The notes beneath the pieces are model-generated. The model was not told the DNA's origin. It ran no database searches and saw only the letters and a list, made by a program, of their open reading frames with translations. Shown one piece after another: positions 9,506 to 20,388 of a stretch of 64,000 nt of DNA. The stretch lies in NCBI GenBank assembly GCA_001771065.1, contig MESQ01000018.1, positions 1-64,000 on the forward strand, in the 5' to 3' direction. Source of the DNA: Burkholderiales bacterium RIFOXYD12_FULL_59_19. Lineage in GTDB: Bacteria; Pseudomonadota; Gammaproteobacteria; Burkholderiales; Burkholderiaceae_C. Made by a program: the position numbers and the translations under genes. Position 1 is the stretch's first letter. The number at the start of each line of letters is the position of its first letter.

Positions 9506-10573
9506 TCAATTGCCCGTGCTCTCCCTGGTGATGAGCCATTGCTGACCCTGTTTTGTCAGGTTCAAGGTCTTGCGACTGGAAACAGACAAGGCATTTGATT
9601 TGTATTTTTGCCGAAATTTGGCAGTGGCCTGATCACCGTTGACCGTGATGCTGATGTCGCTGAGACTGACATTGATGCGAGATTTGCCAAGAATGCGGTC
9701 ACGGCGGTCTTTTTCCCAGGCACTGCGCGATTGCTTGCCGGAGGGCGAGAAGTTTGGACTGTAAGCAGCAAGGTATTTGTTCATGTCTTTGTCGGACCAG
9801 GCCTGCGCCCATGCATTGACGGCAGCCTCAGCTGCCTTGGCAGCATTGTTGTCGACTGGCGCTGGTGTCGGCTGGCTGGCAACTGGGGCGGGTGTCACGA
9901 CGGGTGCCGATGCTTTGGCCGCGCTGACGTTGGCCGGCGCGGCGGGCTTGCTCGGAGGTACCTGAGTGCTCGGGGCTGCAGCAGCCAGGGTGTCAGCCTT
10001 GGCAACCACCGAAGCCACGGTGGTCCCGGCGGGCGGTTTTGGATTGGCCAGGTTGGGCTTGAAGACTTCGCGGATCAGGGCCAGCTTGGGCGGCACCACG
10101 GTGTTGCCACTGTCTAGTTGTAAGGCCTTGTTGTAGGCTTGGCTGGCCAGGCGGGCATAGACATCACCCATGTTTTCATGGGCGGTGGCGTAGCTGGGAT
10201 TGGTGCGAATGGCCATTTCAAGCGCTTGGCGGGCCTTGTCATATTGGCCTTGGCCGGCGTACAGCACGGCCAGATTGTTGTACGGCTCGGGCAGCTCGGG
10301 GTAGTCTTCGGTGAGCTTGGTAAAGGTGGTGATCGCTTCTGTGGGTTTGCCCAAATTACGCTGAATCACACCTTTGAGAAAACGCATCTGCGGATCGGCT
10401 GGTTTGGTAACCAGAAAGCGGTCCACCTTGGTTAAGGCTTCGGCGAATTTGTTGGCACGAACCAACTGACTGGTTTCTGAATAATCGTCAGCCAGGCTTG
10501 GGAGCGCGGCAAATGCCCCAAGCAAAATGAGACAACGCAGGGAATGGTTGATCACAGAACACACGTGCTTCAT
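9506..10573 (-). CDS. Exported TPR-repeat protein with C-terminal NTF2-like domain
   Basis: A signal peptide (about residues 1-28, ending near PSLADD) is followed by TPR-type helix pairs at about residues 35-175; examples are MRFLKGVIQRNLGKPTEAI and PYNNLAVLYAGQGQYDKA. A long Ala/Pro/Ser-rich linker spans about residues 185-245. The last 110 residues form a domain like NTF2/SnoaL (AWAQAWSDKDMNKYLAAYSP, ending QQWLITREST), also seen at the end of the next gene, an L,D-transpeptidase. It probably acts as a periplasmic scaffold for cell-wall work. That role is inference from the operon. It heads the operon and is divergent from cysS. Confidence 0.85.
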   Translation of the reverse strand: MKHVCSVINHSLRCLILLGAFAALPSLADDYSETSQLVRANKFAEALTKVDRFLVTKPADPQMRFLKGVIQRNLGKPTEAITTFTKLTEDYPELPEPYNNLAVLYAGQGQYDKARQALEMAIRTNPSYATAHENMGDVYARLASQAYNKALQLDSGNTVVPPKLALIREVFKPNLANPKPPAGTTVASVVAKADTLAAAAPSTQVPPSKPAAPANVSAAKASAPVVTPAPVASQPTPAPVDNNAAKAAEAAVNAWAQAWSDKDMNKYLAAYSPNFSPSGKQSRSAWEKDRRDRILGKSRINVSLSDISITVNGDQATAKFRQKYKSNALSVSSRKTLNLTKQGQQWLITRESTGN

Positions 10574-10760
10574 TTTTTGACAAGTTGGATAAGGGATTTG
10601 AACTGCCCAAAGGCAGGTCAGGGCAGGGCTTTATACTGAGGATCATTGTAGCTGAGGGGCGTCAATCAGGACACCTGTTGGCCATGGGCCGCTGGGCTTC
10701 ACCGTGCCCATACGAGCCTGCAATCACCCCATTGCCACCCACATTGGATTTGAACGACAC

Positions 10761-12137
10761 ATGAGTTTGCGCATCTATAACACGCTGTCGCGTGATATTG
10801 AACCTTTTATTCCCCTTGCACCTGGTCAGGTGCGTATGTACGTGTGCGGCATGACCGTGTATGACCTGTGCCACCTGGGCCACGCGCGGGCCATGGTGGC
10901 TTTCGACGTGGTGCAGCGCTGGCTTAAAAGCAGCGGCTACCAGGTGAACTATGTGCGTAATGTCACCGATATTGACGACAAAATCATCAAGCGCGCCCTG
11001 GAAAACGGCGAAACCATCCGCGCCCTGACTGATCGCATGGTGGACGCCCTGCACCAGGATGCCGATGCCCTGGGTATCGAGCGCCCCACCCATGAGCCGC
11101 GCGCCACCGACTACGTGTCTTCCATGCTCAAGCTGATTGGCCAGTTGCAGGACAAGGGGCTGGCCTACCAGAGCGGCGACGGTGATGTGAATTTTGCAGT
11201 GCGAAAATTTGACGGGTACGGCAAGCTCAGTGGCAAATCGCTCGACGAGCTGCGTGCTGGTGAGCGTGTCGCGGTGGCCGACGGCAAGACTGATCCGCTG
11301 GACTTTGTGCTGTGGAAATCGGCCAAACCCAGTGAGCCCGTTGACGCCAAATGGGACAGTGTTTACGGCGCGGGCCGACCGGGTTGGCACATCGAGTGCT
11401 CTGCCATGTGCGGCGAACTGCTGGGCCAGACGGTGGATATCCATGGCGGCGGTGCCGACCTGCAGTTTCCCCACCACGAGAACGAAATTGCTCAAAGTGA
11501 AGGCGCCACCGGGCAGCCACTGGCGCGTTTCTGGATGCACAACGGCTTTGTCACGCGCGACAACGAGAAAATGTCCAAGAGTCTGGGCAATTTTTTCACC
11601 ATCCGCGAAATTCTGGCTCGCTTTGACGCCGAGACGCTGCGCTTCTTTATTGTGCGCGCCCACTACCGCAGTGCCTTGAATTACAGCGATGTCCATCTGG
11701 AAGATGCCCGCCAGTCGCTCAAGCGCCTGTACACCGCGCTGGCGCTGGTCCCGCCTGAAACGACCCCGATCGACTGGACCGATTCATTTGCGGCGCGCTT
11801 CAAGGCGGCCATGGACGAAGACTTTGGCACACCGGAAGCGGTGGCTGCGCTGTTTGAACTGGCCAGCGAGGTCAACCGCACGCGTTCTGGCGCGCTGGCG
11901 GGCCTGTTGAAAGCCCTGGGCGCTTGCCTGGGGCTGTTGCAGGAAAACCCCCTTGCGTTTTTGCAGTCGGGCGCCGGTGTCAGTGAAGTGGACATTGCCC
12001 AGCGCATTGCCGAGCGGGCGGCTGCCAAGGCCGCCAAAAACTTTGCCGAGGCCGACCGTATTCGTCAGGAGTTGCTGGCCCTGGGTATCGTGCTCAAGGA
12101 CACCACCAGTGGCACGACCTGGGAAGCTGCCAAATGA
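10761..12137 (+). CDS. cysS: Cysteinyl-tRNA synthetase
   Basis: This class I synthetase charges tRNA-Cys. Residues about 25-40 hold the first zinc cysteine (CGMTVYD) and the HIGH-type motif HLGHAR. ECSAMC and HHENE supply the other zinc ligands, and [10 protein letters not shown] is the KMSKS loop. The 458-residue length is normal. The start is the ATG of MSLRIYN, which matches the family; in-frame codons further upstream only lengthen it. A standard anticodon-binding tail follows ([14 protein letters not shown]). The next gene, a DNA glycosylase, begins 13 bases after the stop, so the two are probably co-transcribed. Confidence 0.97.
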   Translation: MSLRIYNTLSRDIEPFIPLAPGQVRMYVCGMTVYDLCHLGHARAMVAFDVVQRWLKSSGYQVNYVRNVTDIDDKIIKRALENGETIRALTDRMVDALHQDADALGIERPTHEPRATDYVSSMLKLIGQLQDKGLAYQSGDGDVNFAVRKFDGYGKLSGKSLDELRAGERVAVADGKTDPLDFVLWKSAKPSEPVDAKWDSVYGAGRPGWHIECSAMCGELLGQTVDIHGGGADLQFPHHENEIAQSEGATGQPLARFWMHNGFVTRDNEKMSKSLGNFFTIREILARFDAETLRFFIVRAHYRSALNYSDVHLEDARQSLKRLYTALALVPPETTPIDWTDSFAARFKAAMDEDFGTPEAVAALFELASEVNRTRSGALAGLLKALGACLGLLQENPLAFLQSGAGVSEVDIAQRIAERAAAKAAKNFAEADRIRQELLALGIVLKDTTSGTTWEAAK

Positions 12138-12150
12138 GGGCGATGGCGTG

Positions 12151-12801
12151 ATGAGTGTCATTCAAAACGCGTCGGACAGCGTTGCAACGCCCGCCTATTG
12201 GGAAGACGCGCGCAAGCACCTGATAAAAAAAGACCGCGTCATGAAGCGGCTGATCCCGCAGTTTGGTCAGGCCTGCCTGCAAAGCCGGGGCGATGCTTTT
12301 GCCACTTTGGCGCGCAGTGTGGTGGGCCAGCAAATCTCGGTCAAGGCCGCCCAGACTGTGTGGGACCGTTTTGTCAAATTGCCGCAGCAGATGACGCCGT
12401 CGCAGGTGCTCAGGCTCAAGATTGACGACATGCGGGCCGCTGGCTTGAGCGCCCGCAAGGTGGAATATCTGGTCGACCTGGCGCTGCACTTTGACAATGG
12501 CAAAGTGCATGTGGCGGATTGGACCGCGATGGACGACGAGGCCATCATCGACGAACTGGTCGCCATACGCGGCATTGGCCGCTGGACCGCCGAAATGTTC
12601 CTGATTTTTCATTTGATGCGCCCCAATGTGTTGCCGCTCGATGATGTCGGGCTGATCAACGGCATCAGCAAAAGCTATTTTTCCGGCGAAATGGTTAGCC
12701 GCAGTGATGCGCGCGAGGTGGCGCAGGCCTGGGCTCCCTACCGCACCGTGGCAACTTGGTATATTTGGCGCTCGTTGGATCCGGTGCCGGTGAGTTACTA
12801 G
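12151..12801 (+). CDS. DNA-3-methyladenine glycosylase II (HhH-GPD family)
   Basis: This 216-residue base-excision enzyme removes alkylated purines. It has the HhH-GPD core without the N-terminal domain of E. coli AlkA. Visible marks are VVGQQISVKAA, the helix-hairpin-helix GIGRWTAEMF, and the catalytic aspartate region LPLDDVGL. The ATG at 12151 is chosen because the product then begins with a normal AlkA-like N-terminus; a GTG directly before it is possible. It follows cysS by 13 bases and likely shares its transcript. Downstream lie tandem hairpin repeats and then accA. The substrate range could be broader than 3-methyladenine, and that is not visible. Confidence 0.92.
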   Translation: MSVIQNASDSVATPAYWEDARKHLIKKDRVMKRLIPQFGQACLQSRGDAFATLARSVVGQQISVKAAQTVWDRFVKLPQQMTPSQVLRLKIDDMRAAGLSARKVEYLVDLALHFDNGKVHVADWTAMDDEAIIDELVAIRGIGRWTAEMFLIFHLMRPNVLPLDDVGLINGISKSYFSGEMVSRSDAREVAQAWAPYRTVATWYIWRSLDPVPVSY

Positions 12802-12966
12802 ACCTTGCGGGTCAGATCAAGAATTGCGAAGCAATTTTGCTCTGACCCCAACTGATTGTCGGATGTTGGATGTCGACCTTGCGGGTCAGATCAAGAATTG
12901 CGAAGCAATTTTGCTCTGACCCCAACTGATTGTTGGCTGTTGGATGTTGACCTTGCGGGTCAGATT
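12801..12966. repeat. 74-bp tandem repeat with hairpin (2.3 copies)
   Basis: The units start at 12801, 12875 and 12949 and are exactly 74 bases apart; the third is only 18 bases long. Each full unit holds an inverted repeat with outer arms GGGTCAGA and TCTGACCC and an inner stem AATTGC-GAA-GCAATT. Copies 1 and 2 differ at only a few bases. A variant with the same arms and flanks but a different loop lies at 30205-30251. It may serve as a transcription stop after the glycosylase gene. It resembles REP-type dispersed elements, which is inference. Confidence 0.85.
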
Positions 12967-12987
12967 TTTTGGATTTTCAGGTTTTTT

Positions 12988-13032
12988 GTAGGGCCGAATT
13001 CATTCGGCCAGGTCGACTGAAGTCGACCCTAC
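12988..13032. repeat. Short dispersed inverted repeat (GTAGGG ... CCCTAC)
   Basis: The outer arms GTAGGG (12988-12993) and CCCTAC (13027-13032) enclose two small stems: GGCCGAAT with ATTCGGCC, and TCGACT with AGTCGA. A degraded relative with the same left half lies at 53476-53506 before the giant RTX gene. This is a second repeat family, distinct from the 74-bp repeat next to it. It sits just before accA. Confidence 0.7.
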
Positions 13033-13064
13033 AGGATGCCTTCAATTGATGAGATGGAGTTGTT

Positions 13065-14042
13065 GTGGCTAAAAAAACTTTCCTCGATTTCGAGAACCCG
13101 ATTGCCGAGCTGGAAAACAAGATTGAAGAGCTGCGCTACGTGCAGACCGAGTCGGCGGTCGATATTTCGGCTGAGATTACCCAATTGGCCAAAAAAAGCC
13201 AGCAGCTCGCCAAAGACATTTACAGCGACTTGACGCCTTGGCAAATCACCAAGATTGCGCGCCACGCCGAACGTCCCTACACCATGGACTATGTGAACGA
13301 GCTGTTCACCCATTTTGTTGAATTACACGGCGACCGCCATTTTTCTGACGATCTCAGCATTGTGGGGGGGCTGGCCCGTTTTAATGGCACACCCTGCATG
13401 GTGATTGGCCAGCAAAAAGGGCGTGACACGCGTGAGCGCGCCACCCGCAACTTTGGCATGAGCAAGCCCGAGGGCTACCGCAAAGCGTTGCGGCTCATGA
13501 AAACCGCTGAAAAGTTCAAGCTGCCGGTGTTTACGTTTGTCGACACACCCGGCGCCTACCCCGGCATTGATGCCGAAGAACGTGGCCAGTCCGAGGCCAT
13601 TGGCCGCAACATTTTCGAGATGGCGCAGTTGGAAGTGCCGGTGATCGTCACCATCATCGGTGAGGGCGGCTCCGGCGGCGCGCTGGCGATCTCGGTCGGT
13701 GACCAGGTGTTGATGTTGCAATATTCGATTTACTCGGTGATCAGCCCGGAAGGTTGTGCTTCCATTTTGTGGAAAACCGCCGAAAAGGCCCAGGAAGCGG
13801 CCGACGCGCTGGGCATCACCGCACACCGTCTCAAAGCCCTGGGCGTGATCGACAAGATCGTCAACGAGCCGGTTGGTGGCGCGCACCGCGATCCCAAACA
13901 GATGGCAGCGTTCCTTAAACGCGCCCTGACCGATGCCTTCCGTCAGGTCAGTGACCTCAAGGTCGACGAATTGCTGACGCGCCGCTATGAGCGGCTGCAA
14001 AGTTATGGTCGTTTCACCGACACCAAAACCACGGGTAAGTAA
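13065..14042 (+). CDS. accA: Acetyl-CoA carboxylase carboxyltransferase subunit alpha
   Basis: AccA pairs with AccD to transfer the carboxyl group from biotin to acetyl-CoA, giving malonyl-CoA for fatty acid synthesis. The 325-residue length and the motifs (N-terminal [46 protein letters not shown]) are all standard. The start is a GTG with a GGAG-like site five bases upstream (ATGGAG at 13054-13059); the family N-terminus fits this exactly. tilS follows after 14 bases. Short hairpin repeats fill the space before it. Confidence 0.97.
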   Translation: MAKKTFLDFENPIAELENKIEELRYVQTESAVDISAEITQLAKKSQQLAKDIYSDLTPWQITKIARHAERPYTMDYVNELFTHFVELHGDRHFSDDLSIVGGLARFNGTPCMVIGQQKGRDTRERATRNFGMSKPEGYRKALRLMKTAEKFKLPVFTFVDTPGAYPGIDAEERGQSEAIGRNIFEMAQLEVPVIVTIIGEGGSGGALAISVGDQVLMLQYSIYSVISPEGCASILWKTAEKAQEAADALGITAHRLKALGVIDKIVNEPVGGAHRDPKQMAAFLKRALTDAFRQVSDLKVDELLTRRYERLQSYGRFTDTKTTGK

Positions 14043-14056
14043 GCGGCCACACCACC

Positions 14057-15037
14057 ATGACACGCTCGTTTGAGCAGGCCATGGCCATGTTTGAGCCCGC
14101 GTTGCCATTGGCGGTGGCTTACAGCGGCGGCGCAGATTCAACCGCCTTGCTGGTGGCCTGCGCGCGTCAATGGCCGGGGCAGGTGGTGGCGGTCCATGTG
14201 CACCATGGCTTGCAGGCCGCGGGTGACGACTTCGAGCGCCATTGCCGGGCATTTTGTGACCGTCTGCAGGTGCCGTTGGTGGTGCAAAAAGTTGACGCCC
14301 GTCACGCCCCCGGGCAAAGCCCGGAAGCGGCGGCGCGCCACGCCCGCTACCAGGCCATTGATGCGCTGGCGCTGCACGGGCGGGCCGCCATTCAAACCAT
14401 CGCCATCGCGCAGCACGCCGACGACCAGGTTGAAACCCTGCTGCTGGCCCTGAGCCGGGGTGCGGGCCTGCCTGGCCTCAGCGCCATGGCCGCACAGTGG
14501 CAGCGCGCCGGCCTGACCTATTGCCGACCCTTGCTGCAGGTTAGCAGCCGGGCGATCCGGGACTGGCTCCAAGCGCAGGGCGTCCGCTTCATTGATGACC
14601 CCAGCAATGTGGATGAACGTTTTACCCGCAACCGCATTCGCGCCCGCCTGTTGCCCGTGCTGCAAGCCTGTTTCCCGCAGTTTCGCGACACCTTTACCCG
14701 CAGCAGCCGGCACGCCGCGCAGGCGCAAGCGGTGCTGCAGGAGGTGGCGGCCGAAGATCTGACGCGTGTGGGTGCTCCGCCCGACATCAAGGCCTTGCAG
14801 GCCTTGAGCCAACCGCGGCTGGCCAATGTCTTGCGCCACTGGTTGCTGAGCGTTCACCTGGTGACACCGACCAGCGCGCAATTAGCGGCCTTGATGGTCC
14901 AGATTGCGGCTTGCCGTACCCGGGGCCATCAGATGCACCTGAAAGTGGGCCAGGGCTTTTGTGTCAGGCGGGGAGGTGTCCTCGATTGGTACAATCCCCG
15001 TCCTTTATCACCCTCTTCAACCCCTTCATGTCCTTGA
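14057..15037 (+). CDS. tilS: tRNA(Ile)-lysidine synthase
   Basis: TilS modifies the wobble cytidine of tRNA-Ile(CAU) to lysidine so that it reads AUA. The N-terminal ATP-pyrophosphatase loop AYSGGADSTALL is at about residues 21-32, and further marks are AIAQHADDQVETLLLAL and FIDDPSN. At 326 residues it is shorter than E. coli TilS (432) and lacks most of the C-terminal tRNA-binding domain, as do several betaproteobacterial versions. Its last codons overlap the start of lysC by 10 bases. The accA-tilS-lysC order is common in this family. Confidence 0.93.
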   Translation: MTRSFEQAMAMFEPALPLAVAYSGGADSTALLVACARQWPGQVVAVHVHHGLQAAGDDFERHCRAFCDRLQVPLVVQKVDARHAPGQSPEAAARHARYQAIDALALHGRAAIQTIAIAQHADDQVETLLLALSRGAGLPGLSAMAAQWQRAGLTYCRPLLQVSSRAIRDWLQAQGVRFIDDPSNVDERFTRNRIRARLLPVLQACFPQFRDTFTRSSRHAAQAQAVLQEVAAEDLTRVGAPPDIKALQALSQPRLANVLRHWLLSVHLVTPTSAQLAALMVQIAACRTRGHQMHLKVGQGFCVRRGGVLDWYNPRPLSPSSTPSCP

Positions 15038-16296
15038 TTGTTCACAAATACGGCGGCACCTCGATGGGCTCAACCGAGCGCATCAGCAATGTCGCCAAAC
15101 GCGTTGCCAAATGGGCGCGCGCCGGCCACCAGATGGTGGTGGTGCCCAGCGCCATGAGCGGCGAAACCAACCGCCTGCTGGCCCTGGCCAAAGAGCTGGC
15201 ACCCGCCAGGTTGAACGACGCCTACAACCGCGAGCTCGACATGCTGGCCGCCACCGGCGAGCAGGCATCAAGTGCCTTGTTGGCCATCGCGCTGCAAGCC
15301 CAAGGTCTGGAGTCGGTGAGTTATGCGGGGTGGCAGGTGCCCATTCGCACCAACAGCGCCTACACCAAGGCCCGGATCGAATCCATCGACGATAAAAAAG
15401 TGCGCGCCGACCTGGACGCTGGGCGGGTCGTGATCGTGACTGGTTTCCAGGGCCTGGACGAGCAGGGCAATATCACCACGCTGGGCCGGGGTGGCTCCGA
15501 TACCTCGGCGGTGGCCGTGGCCGCCGCTATGAGCGCCGATGAATGCCTGATTTACACCGATGTCGACGGCGTCTACACCACCGACCCGCGTGTGGTGCCC
15601 GACGCGCGCCGCCTGCACACGGTCAGCTTTGAAGAAATGCTGGAGATGGCCTCCATGGGCTCCAAGGTGCTGCAAATCCGCTCGGTCGAATTTGCCGGCA
15701 AGTACAAGGTCAAACTGCGTGTGCTGTCAAGCTTCACGCCGTGGGACATCGACATCAATGAAGAGGCCAAATCCGGCACCCTGATCACTTTTGAGGAAGA
15801 CGAAAACATGGAGCAAGCCATCGTTTCAGGCATCGCATTTACCCGCGACGAGACCAAAATTGCTGTGCTGGGCGTGCCCGACAAGCCCGGTATTGCTTAC
15901 CAGATCCTGGGCGCAGTGGCTGATGCCAACATCGAAGTCGACATGATCATCCAGAACATCAGCAAGGATGGCAAGACCGATTTCAGCTTTACCGTGAACC
16001 ACGGCGACTACGCCCGCGCCATGGATTTGCTGAAAAACGTGGTGGTGCCCAAGCTGGGTGCACAAGAGGTGGTGGGCGACACCAAAATCTGCAAGGTGTC
16101 GATCGTCGGCATCGGTATGCGCAGCCATGTGGGCGTGGCCAGCACCATGTTCCGTGTGCTCGCCGAAGAAGGCATCAACATCCAGATGATTTCCACCAGC
16201 GAAATCAAGACCTCGGTGGTGATTGACGAGAAGTACATGGAACTCGCGGTGAAGGCATTGCACAAAGCTTTTGGACTGGATCAGGCACCAGCCTGA
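15028..16296 (+). CDS. lysC: Aspartate kinase
   Basis: This enzyme phosphorylates aspartate, the first step toward lysine, threonine, methionine and diaminopimelate. The 422-residue protein begins IVHKYGGTSMGS, has GFQGLDEQGNITTLGRGGSD for substrate binding, and ends with two ACT domains (about residues 265-420) that bind allosteric amino acids. An internal start giving a separate beta subunit is known in some relatives but is not shown here. The ATG lies inside the end of tilS, implying coupled translation. A tRNA-Ser gene follows 43 bases after the stop. No lysine riboswitch fits, because tilS abuts it. Confidence 0.96.
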   Translation: MSLIVHKYGGTSMGSTERISNVAKRVAKWARAGHQMVVVPSAMSGETNRLLALAKELAPARLNDAYNRELDMLAATGEQASSALLAIALQAQGLESVSYAGWQVPIRTNSAYTKARIESIDDKKVRADLDAGRVVIVTGFQGLDEQGNITTLGRGGSDTSAVAVAAAMSADECLIYTDVDGVYTTDPRVVPDARRLHTVSFEEMLEMASMGSKVLQIRSVEFAGKYKVKLRVLSSFTPWDIDINEEAKSGTLITFEEDENMEQAIVSGIAFTRDETKIAVLGVPDKPGIAYQILGAVADANIEVDMIIQNISKDGKTDFSFTVNHGDYARAMDLLKNVVVPKLGAQEVVGDTKICKVSIVGIGMRSHVGVASTMFRVLAEEGINIQMISTSEIKTSVVIDEKYMELAVKALHKAFGLDQAPA

Positions 16297-16339
16297 AAAA
16301 TACTCCGAAGTCGTGACATAATCGCGGCTCTGATTTTCA

Positions 16340-16432
16340 GGAATCGTGACCGAGTGGCCGAAGGTGCTCCCCTGCTAAGGGAGTATGGGGTGTAGAGCCT
16401 CATCGAGGGTTCGAATCCCTCCGATTCCGCCA
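16340..16432 (+). tRNA. tRNA-Ser (anticodon GCU)
   Basis: The 93-base class II tRNA has acceptor stem GGAATCG/CGATTCC, discriminator G and an encoded CCA end. The anticodon stem-loop CTCCC-CTGCTAA-GGGAG shows anticodon GCT. A long variable arm and the TΨC loop GGTTCGAATCC follow. GCU with a long variable arm means serine, reading AGC/AGU codons. A terminator hairpin lies just after it. Confidence 0.97.
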
Positions 16433-16436
16433 GAAC

Positions 16437-16473
16437 AAGCCCCATGTATTGATTTACATGGGGCTTTTCTTTT
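16437..16473 (+). terminator. Rho-independent terminator after tRNA-Ser
   Basis: A perfect 11-bp stem (AAGCCCCATGT with ACATGGGGCTT, loop of 8 bases) is followed by TTTTCTTTT. It ends the tRNA-Ser transcript, and possibly that of lysC, before the separate phaC gene. Confidence 0.9.
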
Positions 16474-16520
16474 GGGCCTGCGGTGTAATATGTTTGCCAT
16501 GACAACGGAGGTCATTCATC

Positions 16521-18269
16521 ATGTCAAATCGTCATATCACGCACCAGGACGGGTCTGAAAGCAAAAGCCTGGCACCGATTGAAAAAGCCATCCGGGCGAT
16601 CAACAAGCAGGTCGATCCTTTCGGCATCATCTCTTCCCAGATCAATGCCCAAATCGCATTGCTGATGCACCCGCAGGAATTGATTCAAGCGGTCGACGAC
16701 GTGTCTGCCGACGTGGTCGCCCTGTATGACCACGCCGTGCGTCGCATGCTTGGCATGCCCACCCATGAAGTGTTTGAACAGAACCCCGAAGATGCCCGTT
16801 TTGCCGACCCCATCTGGACCGAGTCGGCCATCTGGGACATCTACAAGGAATGGTATCTGACGTTTTCCAACCGCCTGCAGAAAATCTGTCTGGAAACGCC
16901 GGGTTTGTCCGACCATGCGCGCCGTCAGGCCGCTTTTTGGCAGCGCAATTGGCTCAACAAGGTGTCGCCCACCAATTTCTTCTGGCTCAATCCGCAGGCC
17001 ATGGCCCGCGCCGTCGAAACCAAAGGCGCGAGCCTGCAGGCGGGTTGGGACAATTTTTTGCGCGATGCAGCGGCCAAAAATATCCAGATGGTTGAAGCTG
17101 ACGCCTTTAGCGTGGGCAAGGACCTGGCCACCACGCCCGGCAAGGTGATTTTTCGCAACCGGCTGGTGGAGCTGATCCACTATGCGCCCACCACCAAACA
17201 GGTGCGCGCCATGCCCCTCCTGATCGTTACACCGTGGATCAACAAATATTACATTCTGGATCTGACGGCGCAAAAGAGCATGGTCAAGCATCTGACCGCC
17301 CAGGGCTTTTCGGTGTTCATCAGCAGCTGGAAAAATCCGACTGCCGACATGCGCGACGTGCGGCTGGACGATTATTTGCTGGAGGGCGTCAACGCCTTGG
17401 TGAACGCCATCACCGAGTTTTGCAAGGTGCCGCAGGTGCACCTGGTGGGTTACTGCATTGGCGGCACCCTGGCCGCGACCTACATGGCCTGGGCCAACAA
17501 GCAGTATGGCGCAGACAAAATGCCGGTGGCGCATTGGACGCTGTTGACTTCACTGACTGATTTTTCCCATCCCGGTGAGATTGACGTGTTCATCGACGAA
17601 GCCTGCATCAGCGCGCTGGAGGATTTGATGGCCAAAAAAGGCTATCTGGACGGTGATGAGATGGCTAGTTCGTTCCGCCTGTTGCGCTCCAACAGCCTGA
17701 TCTGGCACTATTGGGTGAAGAGTTATTTGTTGGGCGAAAAATTGCTGCCCTTTGACGTGCTGTTTTGGAACACCGACACCACACGCATGCCGCAAGCCAT
17801 GCATTCCTACTATCTACGCGAGATGTACCTGCATAACCATCTGGTCAAGCGCGACCAGCTCAGCATTGGGGGCGAGTCGATTGACTTGAACTGCATCACC
17901 CAGCCGCTGTATGCGGTGACGGCCGAAGAAGATCATATTGCGCCTTGGCAACAGTGTTATCTGATCCGTCGCGACATCCATCCCGAGACGCCGGTGCGTT
18001 TTGTGCGGTCCAGTTCCGGGCATATCCTGGGCATCGTCAACCCGCCGGTGAATCCGCCAAAACGGAATTACTGCGTGGCTGACCCCGAGGCCAACGATGA
18101 CGCGCAACTGTGGCTCAGCCGAGCCGAGAAAAAGCAGGGTAGTTGGTGGCCCGACTGGACCGCCTGGTTGCATGCGCGCACCGGCGACATGGTGCCGGCC
18201 TATGCCACTACCAGCCGAAAATTCCCGGCGCTGGCAGATGCGCCGGGGACCTATGTGCTGGAGAAATAG
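16521..18269 (+). CDS. phaC: Class I poly(3-hydroxyalkanoate) synthase
   Basis: PhaC polymerises (R)-3-hydroxyacyl-CoA into storage polyester granules. The 582-residue protein has the alpha/beta hydrolase core with the lipase-like box GYCIGG, whose cysteine near residue 312 is the nucleophile. The catalytic aspartate and histidine are expected in AVTAEEDHIAPW and SSGHILG. WWPDWTAWL near the C-terminus is typical of class I. A strong GGAGG site precedes the ATG. No phaA or phaB is adjacent. A broken second copy at 28037-28278 repeats its N-terminal part and almost exactly its last 100 bases. Confidence 0.96.
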   Translation: MSNRHITHQDGSESKSLAPIEKAIRAINKQVDPFGIISSQINAQIALLMHPQELIQAVDDVSADVVALYDHAVRRMLGMPTHEVFEQNPEDARFADPIWTESAIWDIYKEWYLTFSNRLQKICLETPGLSDHARRQAAFWQRNWLNKVSPTNFFWLNPQAMARAVETKGASLQAGWDNFLRDAAAKNIQMVEADAFSVGKDLATTPGKVIFRNRLVELIHYAPTTKQVRAMPLLIVTPWINKYYILDLTAQKSMVKHLTAQGFSVFISSWKNPTADMRDVRLDDYLLEGVNALVNAITEFCKVPQVHLVGYCIGGTLAATYMAWANKQYGADKMPVAHWTLLTSLTDFSHPGEIDVFIDEACISALEDLMAKKGYLDGDEMASSFRLLRSNSLIWHYWVKSYLLGEKLLPFDVLFWNTDTTRMPQAMHSYYLREMYLHNHLVKRDQLSIGGESIDLNCITQPLYAVTAEEDHIAPWQQCYLIRRDIHPETPVRFVRSSSGHILGIVNPPVNPPKRNYCVADPEANDDAQLWLSRAEKKQGSWWPDWTAWLHARTGDMVPAYATTSRKFPALADAPGTYVLEK

Positions 18270-18352
18270 ACGGGTAGCGGGTGTGCCAGGATTAGTGGCA
18301 CTCAAGGGCTTGGGCGCCATGTAAGAAGCGAATCACAGCGGCACTCGCGGTT

Positions 18353-18694
18353 TCAGGTTTGGCTGGCAAGGTCAAAAATCCGCTGCATGACCACCCACTT
18401 TTCCCCGGCCGGGGTCCAGGGTGTGGGCACTTGGTAGGTCCACATCAGGGTCTCCCAACGCACAATGGCCGGGTTGTCGGCAGATGCTTTGGCCATCGCC
18501 TGGGCATCGTATACCGCAGGGTCCACCTCCATCACCATAAACAGCCGGGTGCCCATTCGGTAGATTTCCATACTGGTCACGCCATGCTCAAGGAGATGGT
18601 CACGCACCTGCGGCCAAATTTTTTCATGGGCTTTTTCGTAGTCGCTGATGCGCTGGGCATCGTCGACCAAGTCAAGTGCAAGGGCGTAGCGCAT
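18353..18694 (-). CDS. L-fucose/L-rhamnose mutarotase (COG3254, RhaM-like)
   Basis: This 113-residue protein belongs to the RhaM/DUF718 family, which interconverts alpha and beta anomers of deoxy-sugars. The start MRYALALDL, the histidine in YEKAHEKIWP, YRMGTRLFMVME and the final WVVMQRIFDL fit the family. It is the last gene of the fucose operon, 7 bases after the fucose dehydrogenase stop. The context suggests L-fucose mutarotase, feeding the beta anomer to the dehydrogenase. Family alone would equally allow L-rhamnose; the fuconate dehydratase in the same operon decides for fucose. Confidence 0.85.
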   Translation of the reverse strand: MRYALALDLVDDAQRISDYEKAHEKIWPQVRDHLLEHGVTSMEIYRMGTRLFMVMEVDPAVYDAQAMAKASADNPAIVRWETLMWTYQVPTPWTPAGEKWVVMQRIFDLASQT

Positions 18695-18701
18695 GAACAG
18701 G

Positions 18702-20384
<1,683 letters not shown>

Positions 20385-20388
<4 letters not shown>

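Noticed and set aside
10662-11696. Minus-strand open frame of 344 codons
   Set aside because: It is antisense to cysS and has no recognisable motifs; cysS is beyond doubt.
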